A DNA stretch of 64,000 nt from Agrobacterium tumefaciens (lineage in GTDB: Bacteria > Pseudomonadota > Alphaproteobacteria > Rhizobiales > Rhizobiaceae). Each line of letters begins with the position of its first letter. The first letter of the stretch is position 1. The stretch is taken from positions 2,833,501-2,897,500 of the forward strand of contig CP048485.1 of assembly GCA_025560025.1 (NCBI GenBank). The letters run 5' to 3'. The notes beneath the pieces are model-generated. The model saw only the letters and a list, made by a program, of their open reading frames with translations. It was not told the DNA's origin and made no database searches. The translations under genes and the position numbers were made by a program. Below, in pieces: positions 56,085 through 64,000 of this stretch.

Positions 56085-57059
56085 GTGGCCTATACATCGT
56101 CTCAACCGCGTCTGGCCCGGTTTTTGTCCGGCCGGTCCGCAAAGGCTGGAAAACCCGTCAGCGCCGCCGAAGCCGGCATGAAGCGCGTGCAGTTCTCCTC
56201 GTCCTTCGTGCCCTATCTGTTTCTGGCGCCGCAACTGGCGGTGATTTTCATCTTCTTTTACTGGCCTTCCGTTCAGGCCGTGCATTCATCGTTCTATATT
56301 GAAGACCCCTTCGGCTTCGGCGCCTCTTTTGTCGGGTTCGCCAATTATTCGGACGCGATATTCAATCCGGAATATCTCAGCATCGCCAAGTTCACGGTCA
56401 TCTTCACCGTGCTGGTGACCTTCTTCTCGCTGGCGCTTGGGCTGCTGCTCGCCGTCAAGGCCGATGCCGTCATTCGCGGCAGTTCGACCTACAAGACGGT
56501 GCTTATTTCCGTCTATGCCATTGCGCCGCCGGTCGCGGGCCTCATCGGCATGATGTTCTTCGACCAGCATATCGGGCCTTTCGTCAAGATGGCCGCGATG
56601 CTCGGTTGGGACATGAAAGTCGGGCTCAATTATTTCGATACTGCTTTCGCCATGGTGGTCGTCGCTGTCTGGAAGCAGATTCCTTACAATTTCATCTTCT
56701 TCCTGTCCGGCTTGCAGGGTGTCTCCGTCGCCGTGCGTGAGGCTGCCGCCATCGACTGCCGCTCGGGTTTTCGCCGGTTCTGGACGGTCATCATGCCGTT
56801 GCTGGCACCCACCGCCTTCTTCCTGCTCATCATCAACATCACCTATTCCCTGTTCGATACGTTCGGTGTCATCGACGTGATGGTGAAGGATAAGGCGGCC
56901 AACAACCCGATCACCCTGGTCTACAAGGTGTTTCTCGACGGTTTCCGCGGCAATGACATCGGCGGTTCCTCGGCCCAGTCCGTCATTCTGATGCTGGTCG
57001 TCTTCGTCCTCACCATCATCCAGTTCCGCTTCATCGAGAAGCGCATCCATTACAATTGA
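56085..57059 (+). CDS. ugpA: Glycerol-3-phosphate ABC transporter permease, GTG start
   Basis: 324 residues from GTG 56085 after AAGGAGG, a near-perfect ribosome site. Six membrane helices beginning around FVPYLFLAPQLAVIFIFFYW and the EAA loop REAAAIDCRSGFRRFWTVIM (near residues 218-237) that contacts the ATPase. Pairs with UgpE. The N-terminal ~40 residues are longer than usual and polar (SSQPRLARFLSGRSAKAG), with alternative starts possible. Its stop is 11 bases before the ugpE ATG. Confidence 0.94.
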   Translation: MAYTSSQPRLARFLSGRSAKAGKPVSAAEAGMKRVQFSSSFVPYLFLAPQLAVIFIFFYWPSVQAVHSSFYIEDPFGFGASFVGFANYSDAIFNPEYLSIAKFTVIFTVLVTFFSLALGLLLAVKADAVIRGSSTYKTVLISVYAIAPPVAGLIGMMFFDQHIGPFVKMAAMLGWDMKVGLNYFDTAFAMVVVAVWKQIPYNFIFFLSGLQGVSVAVREAAAIDCRSGFRRFWTVIMPLLAPTAFFLLIINITYSLFDTFGVIDVMVKDKAANNPITLVYKVFLDGFRGNDIGGSSAQSVILMLVVFVLTIIQFRFIEKRIHYN

Positions 57060-57070
57060 GGGAAAAGACG

Positions 57071-57913
57071 ATGTACAAGACAAAACCCCTCGATCACCTG
57101 GTGCTGATCATCGGCGCGCTGTTCCTGATCTTGCCGGTCGTCGTGGCCTTCATGACCTCCACCCATACAGCGGCGGAAATTCACCGCAGCGGCCTGACGC
57201 TGGTTCCCGGTGATAATTTCATCGAGACCTATGAAAAGGTCCTGACGCAGAAGGGTGGCTTCACCGGGCAGATCACCGGCATCAACATGGTGATCAACTC
57301 GCTCATCCTCGGCATCGGTTTTGCCGTCGGCAAGATTATCCTGTCGATGACGGCGGCCTATGCGATCGTCTATTTCCGCTTTCGCTTTGCGACGCTTGCC
57401 TTCTGGATCATTTTCACCACGCTGCTTCTGCCGCTCGAGGTGCGCATCATGCCGTCCTACGAGGTGATGAGCAAACTCGGGCTCCTGAACTCCTATACCG
57501 GGTTGATCGTGCCGCTTCTGGCGTCTGCGACAGGCACCTTTTATTTCCGGCAATTCTTCAAATCCATTCCGGAGGAACTGCTGGAAGCCGCCCGCATCGA
57601 TGGTGCCGGTCCGGTCAAGTTCTTCATCGATGTCATCATTCCGCTTTCCCGTACCATGATGGCGGCGATCTTCATCATCATGTTCGTTTATGGCTGGAAC
57701 CAGTATCTCTGGCCCATGCTGATGACGACGGATGAGAGTTTCTTCACCCTGATGCGCGGCATCAAGTCGATCCTGCAGGTCTGGGTCGGTTCGCAAATTC
57801 CCGATTATAACGAAGCTTTCGCGCTTGCCGTCCTGGCCATGCTGCCGCCTGTGCTGATCGTCGTGATCTTCCAGCGCTGGTTCATCAAGGGCCTCACCGA
57901 GAGCGATAAATAA
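57071..57913 (+). CDS. ugpE: Glycerol-3-phosphate ABC transporter permease
   Basis: 280 residues from ATG 57071 (a TTG at 57056 is in frame but overlaps ugpA); GAGGGA lies 7 bases ahead. Six membrane helices and the EAA loop [20 protein letters not shown] (near residues 173-192). Typical of MalG/UgpE permeases. Works with UgpA in the inner membrane. The ugpC gene begins 10 bases after its stop. Confidence 0.95.
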   Translation: MYKTKPLDHLVLIIGALFLILPVVVAFMTSTHTAAEIHRSGLTLVPGDNFIETYEKVLTQKGGFTGQITGINMVINSLILGIGFAVGKIILSMTAAYAIVYFRFRFATLAFWIIFTTLLLPLEVRIMPSYEVMSKLGLLNSYTGLIVPLLASATGTFYFRQFFKSIPEELLEAARIDGAGPVKFFIDVIIPLSRTMMAAIFIIMFVYGWNQYLWPMLMTTDESFFTLMRGIKSILQVWVGSQIPDYNEAFALAVLAMLPPVLIVVIFQRWFIKGLTESDK

Positions 57914-57923
57914 GGAGACCGAA

Positions 57924-59024
57924 ATGGCCGCGATAGAAATCAGTCAGGTCTGCAAGGATTATCATGGCGGCGTACGCGCCGTACATCGCGTCGATATCGA
58001 CATCAGGGACGGTGAGTTCATCGTTCTGGTCGGCCCCTCCGGCTGCGGCAAGTCCACGCTTCTGCGCATGGTGGCCGGCCTTGAGGATATCTCCGAAGGC
58101 ACGGTCAAGATCGGTGACCGCTTGGTCAACCAGGTCGATCCGGCCGACCGGGATATCGCCATGGTGTTTCAGAACTATGCGCTTTACCCGCATATGTCGG
58201 TGCGGCAGAACCTGGAATACGGCTTGAAGAACCGCAAGACGCCGAAGGCGGAGATTGATGCGCGTGTTGCTGAGGCCGCCCGCATGCTGCAGCTCGAACC
58301 TTATCTTGACCGCAAGCCGCGTGCTCTTTCCGGCGGTCAGCGGCAGCGAGTCGCCATGGGTCGCGCCATTGTGCGCAAACCGGCGGCCTTCCTGTTCGAT
58401 GAGCCTTTGTCCAACCTTGACGCCAAGCTGCGTGTTTCGATGCGCGGCGAGATCAAGCGCCTGCAGAAGCGCCTTGGCACAACCTCCATCTATGTCACCC
58501 ATGACCAGCTGGAAGCCATGACCCTGGCCGATCGTCTGGTGGTGCTGAATGGTGGCCGCATCGAGCAGATCGGCGCGCCGCTCGAGGTTTATCACACCCC
58601 GGCTTCCACCTTCGTCGCGAGCTTCATCGGCTCTCCCGCCATGAACCTCCTGAACGGCGAGTTGCACGGGGATGGCCTTGCCATCGGGCCGTCGCTGGTC
58701 TCGCTTGGCGGTTTCGCGCCGACCTCCGGTCCGGTCACGGTCGGTATGCGGGCGGAAGATTTCCGTCTGGCGGCGGAAGGCGAGCAGGGTTTCGTGCTGC
58801 GCGTCGATTATATCGAGGAGCTCGGCTCCCAGCGTCTCATCCACGGTATGATCGGCGATCAGAACCTCACAGTGGCGTTTTCGCCCGAGGTTGAGGTTCC
58901 GGCTACCCTGTCGGTTGCCATATCCCCGGACAAGCTGCACTTCTTCTCCAGCGAAACCGGCAAGCGGATTTCCGGCAAGGCGGAGCAAGCTGTGGTGCAG
59001 CCGTCTGAACTGGCAACGGCCTGA
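57924..59024 (+). CDS. ugpC: Glycerol-3-phosphate ABC transporter ATP-binding protein
   Basis: 366 residues. Walker [13 protein letters not shown] (near residues 36-47), Q loop [12 protein letters not shown], signature [15 protein letters not shown] and Walker [16 protein letters not shown]; the C-terminal ~130 residues form the TOBE/regulatory domain of MalK-type ATPases. Powers glycerophosphodiester uptake. Last gene of ugpBAEC; a GGAGA ribosome site precedes the ATG. No clear terminator is visible straight after the stop. Confidence 0.96.
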   Translation: MAAIEISQVCKDYHGGVRAVHRVDIDIRDGEFIVLVGPSGCGKSTLLRMVAGLEDISEGTVKIGDRLVNQVDPADRDIAMVFQNYALYPHMSVRQNLEYGLKNRKTPKAEIDARVAEAARMLQLEPYLDRKPRALSGGQRQRVAMGRAIVRKPAAFLFDEPLSNLDAKLRVSMRGEIKRLQKRLGTTSIYVTHDQLEAMTLADRLVVLNGGRIEQIGAPLEVYHTPASTFVASFIGSPAMNLLNGELHGDGLAIGPSLVSLGGFAPTSGPVTVGMRAEDFRLAAEGEQGFVLRVDYIEELGSQRLIHGMIGDQNLTVAFSPEVEVPATLSVAISPDKLHFFSSETGKRISGKAEQAVVQPSELATA

Positions 59025-59134
59025 CTATATCGGGAGAAATCGGCGCGATGGCTAAAATTGCGCCGATTGTCAAAACCGGTTTGTTACGATCCCGGTGATA
59101 GAAGACCTCCAATATCTCACGGGGGTTTTCTGGC

Positions 59135-59647
59135 ATGTCTTTCAAAATGATGTTCGCGACAGCGGCAACCATGGCGATCCGCTCGGTGCCGATATTGCCG
59201 GCCTCTTTGCGCCGGGCAAAAGACGAAAGTGTCGTCAGCGCATCGTGCACGGATTTGCGGCTTCAGCCGGCCCCCATCAACCCTGACTGGATTATTTCCG
59301 GTAATCCCCAGGCGCGCGCGGCGGATCACTCCAGAAGCGGCGACCGCGCCTCCAGTACCGCCATGTGGGATTGCACGGCGGGTGAATTCCGCTGGTTCTT
59401 CGGCTGGGACGAGACCGTCTATATTCTCGAAGGCGAGGTGCATGTGACCGCCGAAGACGGCTCGGTCAGCATCCTGCGGGTTGGCGATGTCGCATATTTC
59501 CGTGCGGGGACCTGGGCCACCTGGCGGGTGGATGAATATGTCCGCAAGGTCGCTTTCATGCGCCGCCCATTTCCCACGGCATTGGCTCTGGCTTACCGGG
59601 TCAAGAACAAGCTGTTTGCCGGTCGCTCCTACAAGCTCGCGGCCTGA
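59135..59647 (+). CDS. Cupin-domain protein
   Basis: 170 residues. C-terminal single cupin (about residues 80-140) with CTAGEFRWFFGWDETVYILE, EGEVHVTAEDG and LRVGDVAYFRAGTWATW, in the cupin_3/DUF861 style. Metal-binding His residues are largely absent (FRWFF, TVYI), so enzymatic action is uncertain. N-terminal residues ~1-30 are hydrophobic or basic and could be spurious; Met codons at residues 5, 6 and 13 offer shorter starts. It stands between ugpC and gshB without coupling. Confidence 0.8.
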   Translation: MSFKMMFATAATMAIRSVPILPASLRRAKDESVVSASCTDLRLQPAPINPDWIISGNPQARAADHSRSGDRASSTAMWDCTAGEFRWFFGWDETVYILEGEVHVTAEDGSVSILRVGDVAYFRAGTWATWRVDEYVRKVAFMRRPFPTALALAYRVKNKLFAGRSYKLAA

Positions 59648-59655
59648 AACGATAA

Positions 59656-59707
59656 AACCTTCCGGCCGACGAGCCTGCCGGGCTCCGTCGGCCGAATTGT
59701 GAAGGTT
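59656..59707 (+). terminator. Stem-loop after the cupin gene
   Basis: AACCTTC..GGCCGACGAGCC and GGGCTCCGTCGGCC..GAAGGTT pair over a long hairpin. It is followed by CAATAAAACTC rather than a T run, so termination is possible but weak. A long arm structure suggests a transcript end or a processing site. Confidence 0.5.
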
Positions 59708-59889
59708 CAATAAAACTCACAAAAAGCACCCCTCGCAGCAGTTGCGTTTGAATGGTCGCTGCCCTACATCTTCAGGGTTTTCTGAAGCATTTCCGGGTCA
59801 CTTCCGGTCCTGCCGGGAATCGGGAAAAGACGAGGCAATGGGCACGGTGGACCGGCAAAGCGTCCGCATGCTGCAAGAGGAACATGCGC

Positions 59890-60849
59890 ATGGCGAAGAT
59901 CAAAAACGTCGCGATCCAGATGGATCATGTCTCCGGCATCAACATCGCCGGTGACTCCACCTTCGCCATGAGCCTTGAGGCGCAGGCACGCGGATACCGG
60001 CTGTTCCACTACACGCCTGACCGTCTCTCCATGCGCGACGGCAAGATTTACGCCACCGTCGAACAGATGGAGCTGCGCGACATCAAGGGGGACCATTTCT
60101 CGCTTTCCGCGCCGGAGCGTGTCGATCTCTCGACCATGGATGTCATCCATCTGCGTCAGGATCCGCCATTCGACATGGCCTACATCACCTCGACCCACCT
60201 GCTGGAACGCATTCATCCGAAAACGCTGGTGGTCAACGATCCCGCTTGGGTCCGCAACTCGCCGGAAAAGATTTTCGTCACCGAATTCGCCGATCTGATG
60301 CCGAAAACGCTGATCACCAAGGACGTCGCCGAGATCGCCAGATTCCGCAATGAAATGGGCGATATCATCCTCAAGCCCCTTTACGGCAATGGTGGTGCCG
60401 GCGTCTTCCATTCGGCACGCGATGACCGCAATTTCTCCTCGCTGCTGGAAATGTTCGGCCAGATGTTCCGCGAGCCTTACATCGCCCAGCAATATCTTCC
60501 CGATGTTCGCAAGGGCGACAAGCGTATCCTGCTGGTGGATGGCGAGCCGGTTGGCGCAATCAACCGCGTGCCGGCGGAAAATGATGCCCGCTCCAACATG
60601 CATGCCGGCGGCCGCCCGGAACCGACGGAACTGACAGCGCGCGAAAAGGAAATCTGCCGCCGCATCGGTCCTGCCCTGCGCGAGCGTGGTTTCCTGTTTG
60701 TCGGCATCGATGTGATTGGCGATTATATGACGGAAATCAACGTCACCTCGCCGACCGGCATTCGCGAAGTGCAAAAATTCGGCGGTGCCGATGTTGCAAG
60801 CCTGTTGTGGGACGCGATCGAGAAAAAGCGCGAAGCGCAGGATTTCTGA
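59890..60849 (+). CDS. gshB: Glutathione synthetase
   Basis: 319 residues from ATG 59890 (GAGGA 9 bases ahead; ATG 59884 is only 3 bases from it). ATP-grasp ligase: N-domain [23 protein letters not shown]-binding [16 protein letters not shown] (near residues 158-173), and a C-terminal [16 protein letters not shown] (near 281-296) with the metal-binding Asn. Adds glycine to gamma-glutamylcysteine. Stands alone after the cupin gene; the SOS box of comM lies 74 bases beyond its stop. Confidence 0.97.
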   Translation: MAKIKNVAIQMDHVSGINIAGDSTFAMSLEAQARGYRLFHYTPDRLSMRDGKIYATVEQMELRDIKGDHFSLSAPERVDLSTMDVIHLRQDPPFDMAYITSTHLLERIHPKTLVVNDPAWVRNSPEKIFVTEFADLMPKTLITKDVAEIARFRNEMGDIILKPLYGNGGAGVFHSARDDRNFSSLLEMFGQMFREPYIAQQYLPDVRKGDKRILLVDGEPVGAINRVPAENDARSNMHAGGRPEPTELTAREKEICRRIGPALRERGFLFVGIDVIGDYMTEINVTSPTGIREVQKFGGADVASLLWDAIEKKREAQDF

Positions 60850-60922
60850 GGCGCGCCACCGGCCTCCCTTTGTTCCATGCGTACAACTCGGTGCAACTAA
60901 AATACACCGATCGCGTGAAATT

Positions 60923-60937
60923 GTTCCTTCGATGTTC
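60923..60937. promoter_or_regulatory. SOS (LexA) box upstream of comM
   Basis: GTTC-CTTCGAT-GTTC matches the alphaproteobacterial LexA consensus GTTC-N7-GTTC exactly. It is 95-109 bases ahead of the comM start. I recall comM/yifB in alphaproteobacterial LexA regulons; this supports it. Confidence 0.78.
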
Positions 60938-61031
60938 TTGTTTTATTCTTTGCTGCATGGCACGTTGCTTATGGGTGGCGCGCCATGGAGCATGAAGCTC
61001 TGATGTCGTGGCCGGTTTGCGGGGGCAGGCC

Positions 61032-62564
61032 ATGGTGGCACGGGTCAATACGGTTGCATTTCAGGGCATAGAGGGTGTGCCGGTCGAGGTGCAGGTCATG
61101 GTCGCACCTGGAAGGGTCGGAATCCAGATCGTTGGCCTGCCGGACAAGGCAGTGGCCGAAAGCCGGGAGCGGGTGCAGGCCGCCCTGCATGCCTCGGGTC
61201 TGGCGCTGCCGGCAAAAAAAGTCACAGTCAATCTGGCCCCTGCCGATTTGCCGAAGGAGGGGTCGCATTTCGATCTTCCCATCGCTTTGGGTCTCATGGC
61301 CGCTTTAGGGGCCATACCGGCGGAAGCGCTGGCAAAATATGTGGTTCTCGGCGAACTCAATCTCGATGGCACCATCGGTATGGTTTCGGGCGCTCTGCCT
61401 GCTGCCATTGGCGCCAATGCACTTGGCAAGGGACTGATCTGCCCGGCCGAAAGCGGACCGGAGGCAGCCTGGGCCGGAGCCGGTATCGATATTCTCGCCC
61501 CGCGCAGCCTCATTGCGCTCGCCAATCATTTTCGCGGCACCCAGCTCCTGTCGCGCCCGACGCCCGCTATCCGCGCCAATCCCGTCAATCTGCCTGATCT
61601 TGCCGATATCAAGGGGCAGGAGAGCGCGAGACGGGCGCTGGAAGTAGCGGCGGCCGGCGGCCATAATCTGCTCATGGTCGGTCCGCCCGGGTCGGGCAAA
61701 TCCATGCTCGCGGCGCGCCTGCCTTCCATCCTGCCACCGCTCGAGGCGGCGGAGTTGCTGGAAGTTTCCATGGTTCATTCCATCGCCGGCCAATTGTCCG
61801 GCGGCAAGCTTTCGGACCGCAGACCGTTTCGCACGCCGCACCATTCCGCCACCATGGCAGCGCTGATTGGCGGAGGATTACGTGCCAAACCGGGCGAGGC
61901 CTCGCTTGCCCATCACGGCGTTCTTTTTCTCGATGAGTTCCCGGAATTTTCACCACAGGTGCTGGATGCGCTTCGCCAGCCGCTGGAGACGGGCGAATGC
62001 ATCATTGCGCGGGCCAATCACCGCGTCAGCTATCCGGCGGAAATCCAGCTCGTCGCGGCAATGAATCCCTGCCGCTGCGGTATGGCGGGAGAGCCGGGTT
62101 TCACCTGCGCCCGCGGCCCGCGTTGTGTGACGGATTATCAGGCCCGCATTTCCGGCCCGCTGCTGGATCGCATCGATATCCGTATCGACGTTCCCGCTGT
62201 CTCCGCCGCCGATCTCATTCGCCCCGTGGCGGCCGAGCCGAGTGCCATGGTGGCCGCCCGTGTCGCCCGGGCGCGCTTTGCGCAGCAGGAACGCTATGCG
62301 GCGGCAGGATTTCCCGCCATTCGCACGAATGCCCGCTGCACGACGACCCTGATAGAAAAATATGCCGAGCCGGATGCGTCCGGGCTGCAATTGCTGCGCG
62401 ACGCGGCCGAGAGGCTGAAATTTTCCGCGCGCGGTTATCATCGCATTCTCAAGGTTGCCCGTACCCTGGCCGATCTGGATGGCAAACAGACGGTCGGCCG
62501 CATCCATGTCGCCGAGGCCGTGTCCTATCGTATCGCGGGCGAAAGGCTGACGGCGGCGGCCTAG
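61032..62564 (+). CDS. comM: YifB/ComM-family Mg-chelatase-like AAA ATPase
   Basis: 510 residues from the ATG at 61032 (MVARVNTVAFQGIEGVPVEV); an upstream ATG at 61008 is in frame. N-terminal Lon-protease-like domain, then Mg-chelatase-type AAA domain: Walker A MVGPPGSGKSMLAARL (near residues 213-228), Walker B VLFLDEFPEF and a zinc-type AMNPCRCGMAGE plus CARGPRCV. ComM is a hexameric helicase for branch migration of recombination intermediates. Controlled by the SOS box upstream. Convergent with cysK across 186 bases. Confidence 0.94.
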   Translation: MVARVNTVAFQGIEGVPVEVQVMVAPGRVGIQIVGLPDKAVAESRERVQAALHASGLALPAKKVTVNLAPADLPKEGSHFDLPIALGLMAALGAIPAEALAKYVVLGELNLDGTIGMVSGALPAAIGANALGKGLICPAESGPEAAWAGAGIDILAPRSLIALANHFRGTQLLSRPTPAIRANPVNLPDLADIKGQESARRALEVAAAGGHNLLMVGPPGSGKSMLAARLPSILPPLEAAELLEVSMVHSIAGQLSGGKLSDRRPFRTPHHSATMAALIGGGLRAKPGEASLAHHGVLFLDEFPEFSPQVLDALRQPLETGECIIARANHRVSYPAEIQLVAAMNPCRCGMAGEPGFTCARGPRCVTDYQARISGPLLDRIDIRIDVPAVSAADLIRPVAAEPSAMVAARVARARFAQQERYAAAGFPAIRTNARCTTTLIEKYAEPDASGLQLLRDAAERLKFSARGYHRILKVARTLADLDGKQTVGRIHVAEAVSYRIAGERLTAAA

Positions 62565-62662
62565 AGCATCTCCGTTGAAAGTGCGAAGTAGTTCTAAGTC
62601 CGGGCTCGGCGACTCCGTCTAAACCGAATGTGCACTAGAAGGCCGCCCTTCGTACGCGGCCT

Positions 62663-62700
62663 GAAAAACAATGTGCCGCCAGCGGGGCCAGCGGCACATT
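62663..62700 (-). terminator. Terminator of cysK
   Basis: AATGTGCCGC (62670-62679) and GCGGCACATT (62691-62700) form a perfect 10-base stem. On the minus strand a TGTTTTTC run follows. It lies 50 bases past the cysK stop. Confidence 0.85.
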
Positions 62701-62750
62701 GGAATATTTGCTAATCTGGCACGCGATTAGACCGCGCCTGAAAGCGTGGC

Positions 62751-63719
62751 TTAAAGCCCAAGCCCTTCGAAAAGCGCCGTCGAAAGGTAACGTTCCGCGA
62801 AGGAAGGAATGATGACGACGATGTTCTTGCCGGAATTTTCTTCCCGCGCGCCGACCTTGATCGCCGCCGCCAGCGCAGCACCGGAAGAGATGCCGACAGG
62901 CACGCCTTCCAGTTTCGCCACCAGACGTGCTGTTTCGAAAGCCTCGTCATTGGTAACGGTGACGATCTCGTCATAGATTCCGGTGTCGAGGATAGCGGGT
63001 GCAAAGCCTGCGCCGATGCCCTGAATCTTGTGGGGGCCGGGATTTCCGCCGGAAAGCACAGGGCTGTCGGCGGGCTCGACCGCAATGACCTTTACCTCCG
63101 GCTTGCGGGATTTCAGTACCTGGCCCGTGCCCGTAATCGTGCCACCTGTGCCGATGCCCGAGACCAGAATGTCTACGGTGCCGTCGGTATCGTTCCAGAT
63201 TTCTTCGGCTGTCGTCCTGCGGTGAACATCCGGATTGGCGGGGTTTTCGAACTGCTGCGGAATGATGGCGTCGGGCAGTGTTTCTGCCAGTTCCTGCGCC
63301 TTGGCGATCGCGCCCTTCATGCCCTTGGGGCCTTCGGTCAGGACCAGCTCAGCGCCAAGCAGGGCCAGCATTTTCCGGCGTTCGACCGACATGGTCTCTG
63401 GCATGGTCAGGATCAGCCTGTAGCCCTTGGCAGCGGCGGCAAAGGCGAGCGCGATGCCGGTATTGCCTGATGTCGGCTCCACCAGCGTCGTTTTGCCGGG
63501 CGTGATCTTGCCCTGCGCTTCCAGAGCCTCGATCATGGCGACGCCGATGCGGTCCTTCACGGAGGCGATGGGATTGAAAAATTCGAGCTTGGCGAGAAGA
63601 TTGGCCTTCACGCCCTTCTCCTTCGCCAGCTTGTCCAGCCGCACGATCGGCGTATCGCCGATTGTTTCCGTGATGGAGGAATAGACGCGTCCGCGTCCGG
63701 GCTTTCTGGCTTCGGGCAT
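62751..63719 (-). CDS. cysK: Cysteine synthase A
   Basis: 322 residues from the ATG at 63719, with AGGAGAG 8 bases ahead (in-frame ATG at 63743 is upstream). PLP enzyme: Lys in [16 protein letters not shown] (near residue 47), the substrate loop [15 protein letters not shown] and the phosphate-binding [14 protein letters not shown]. Makes cysteine from O-acetylserine and sulphide. Standalone gene with its own terminator; convergent with comM. Divergence from other CysK copies cannot be judged here. Confidence 0.96.
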   Translation of the reverse strand: MPEARKPGRGRVYSSITETIGDTPIVRLDKLAKEKGVKANLLAKLEFFNPIASVKDRIGVAMIEALEAQGKITPGKTTLVEPTSGNTGIALAFAAAAKGYRLILTMPETMSVERRKMLALLGAELVLTEGPKGMKGAIAKAQELAETLPDAIIPQQFENPANPDVHRRTTAEEIWNDTDGTVDILVSGIGTGGTITGTGQVLKSRKPEVKVIAVEPADSPVLSGGNPGPHKIQGIGAGFAPAILDTGIYDEIVTVTNDEAFETARLVAKLEGVPVGISSGAALAAAIKVGAREENSGKNIVVIIPSFAERYLSTALFEGLGL

Positions 63720-63874
63720 GATGCTCTCCTGTATGAAGGCCACAGAATAGTGACCGCAAGATTTGAGCGGCAGAATAGGAGCAATCGCCGCGTCAATCTA
63801 GCGAACGTTCATCCTTATATGGCTGGTTTAATGGAAAAATTTCACGATAAAACAGCCGAATGCACGAATTTATT

Positions 63875-64000
63875 TTAGGTGCTGCGGATCGCGATCATGG
63901 TCGCCGTTCCGGCCAGAATACCGGCCGCGGTGCGGTTAAGGATCGTCAAGGCGCTCGGCCGTTTAAGCAGGTTACGTGCCTTGGCCGCGAGCAGGATGTA
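63875..64000 (-). CDS. LysE/RhtB-family exporter (C-terminal fragment; rest outside window)
   Basis: Reverse-strand frame open to the right window edge; 41 residues visible, ending in TAA at 63875. The end ARNLLKRPSALTILNRTAAG, followed by ILAGTATMIAIRST, matches the last helix region of LysE/RhtB amino-acid exporters. The gene is upstream of cysK on the same strand, with about 155 bases between, so it may not be co-transcribed. Identity rests on a short fragment. Confidence 0.75.
   Translation of the reverse strand, partial: YILLAAKARNLLKRPSALTILNRTAAGILAGTATMIAIRST

Overview
The window is a piece of an alphaproteobacterial chromosome, very probably from the Agrobacterium tumefaciens complex or a close relative in the Rhizobiaceae. 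Coding G+C is high. Rhizobiales hallmarks are present: an Irr-type iron control element in front of a membrane-bound ferritin gene, a GTTC-N7-GTTC SOS box, and a phospholipid N-methyltransferase that reads like the A. tumefaciens PmtA I remember. I see no insertion sequence, prophage, CRISPR array, tRNA or rRNA gene. Most of it is core chromosome with a few accessory insertions.

Layout. 1-6.6 kb: a cut-off dienelactone-hydrolase-like gene, a membrane AraC-type regulator, an orphan TRAP binding protein, an iron-linked divergent pair (truncated hemoglobin / mbfA), a palindromic repeat, a transglutaminase-like cysteine protease and an alpha/beta hydrolase. 6.7-13.1 kb: translation block infC (ATT start), rpmI, rplT, a kinase-like gene, pheS, a lower-G+C membrane ORF lodged between pheS and pheT, then pheT. 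13.1-20.0 kb: small-molecule metabolism (two aldo/keto reductases, LysR and GlxA-type regulators, acetyltransferase, isochorismatase, Gfo/Idh/MocA oxidoreductase, two small membrane proteins). 20.2-28.8 kb: xseA, an enolase-superfamily gene with its GntR regulator, a MarR/EamA exporter pair, an M29 aminopeptidase, YbaK, an ArsC-like protein, a 55-residue protein and a 2H phosphoesterase. 29-32.6 kb: an accessory-looking SDR / protein methyltransferase / AraC group. 32.6-36 kb: guaA, mtnN, a thioesterase and tspO. 36-41.1 kb: a four-gene periplasmic operon (imelysin, di-heme DUF1111 protein, degenerate imelysin, DUF1513) behind a 42-base palindrome. 41.2-51.1 kb: an rRNA methyltransferase, rlpA, an epimerase, queG with a disturbed 5' end, an FzlA-like GST, uppP, a 51-residue secreted protein, an NDUFA9-like protein, pyrF, a histidine phosphatase and pmtA. 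51.3-64 kb: dnaN, rsmI-yraN, an acetyltransferase, the ugpBAEC phosphodiester importer behind a Pho box, a cupin, gshB, comM behind an SOS box, cysK and a cut-off LysE-type exporter.

Two themes link genes. Iron: ICE motifs flank the hemoglobin/ferritin pair, and the imelysin operon belongs to a family usually tied to iron. Phosphate and membrane lipids: pmtA and the Pho-boxed ugp operon lie a few kilobases apart. No wholly new defence or biosynthetic system is visible. The best leads are the ORF between pheS and pheT, the palindrome-controlled imelysin operon with a second imelysin lacking its motif histidine, the queG 5' end, and several precise operator sites. Gene functions rest on motif recognition from memory of protein families; no search was run.
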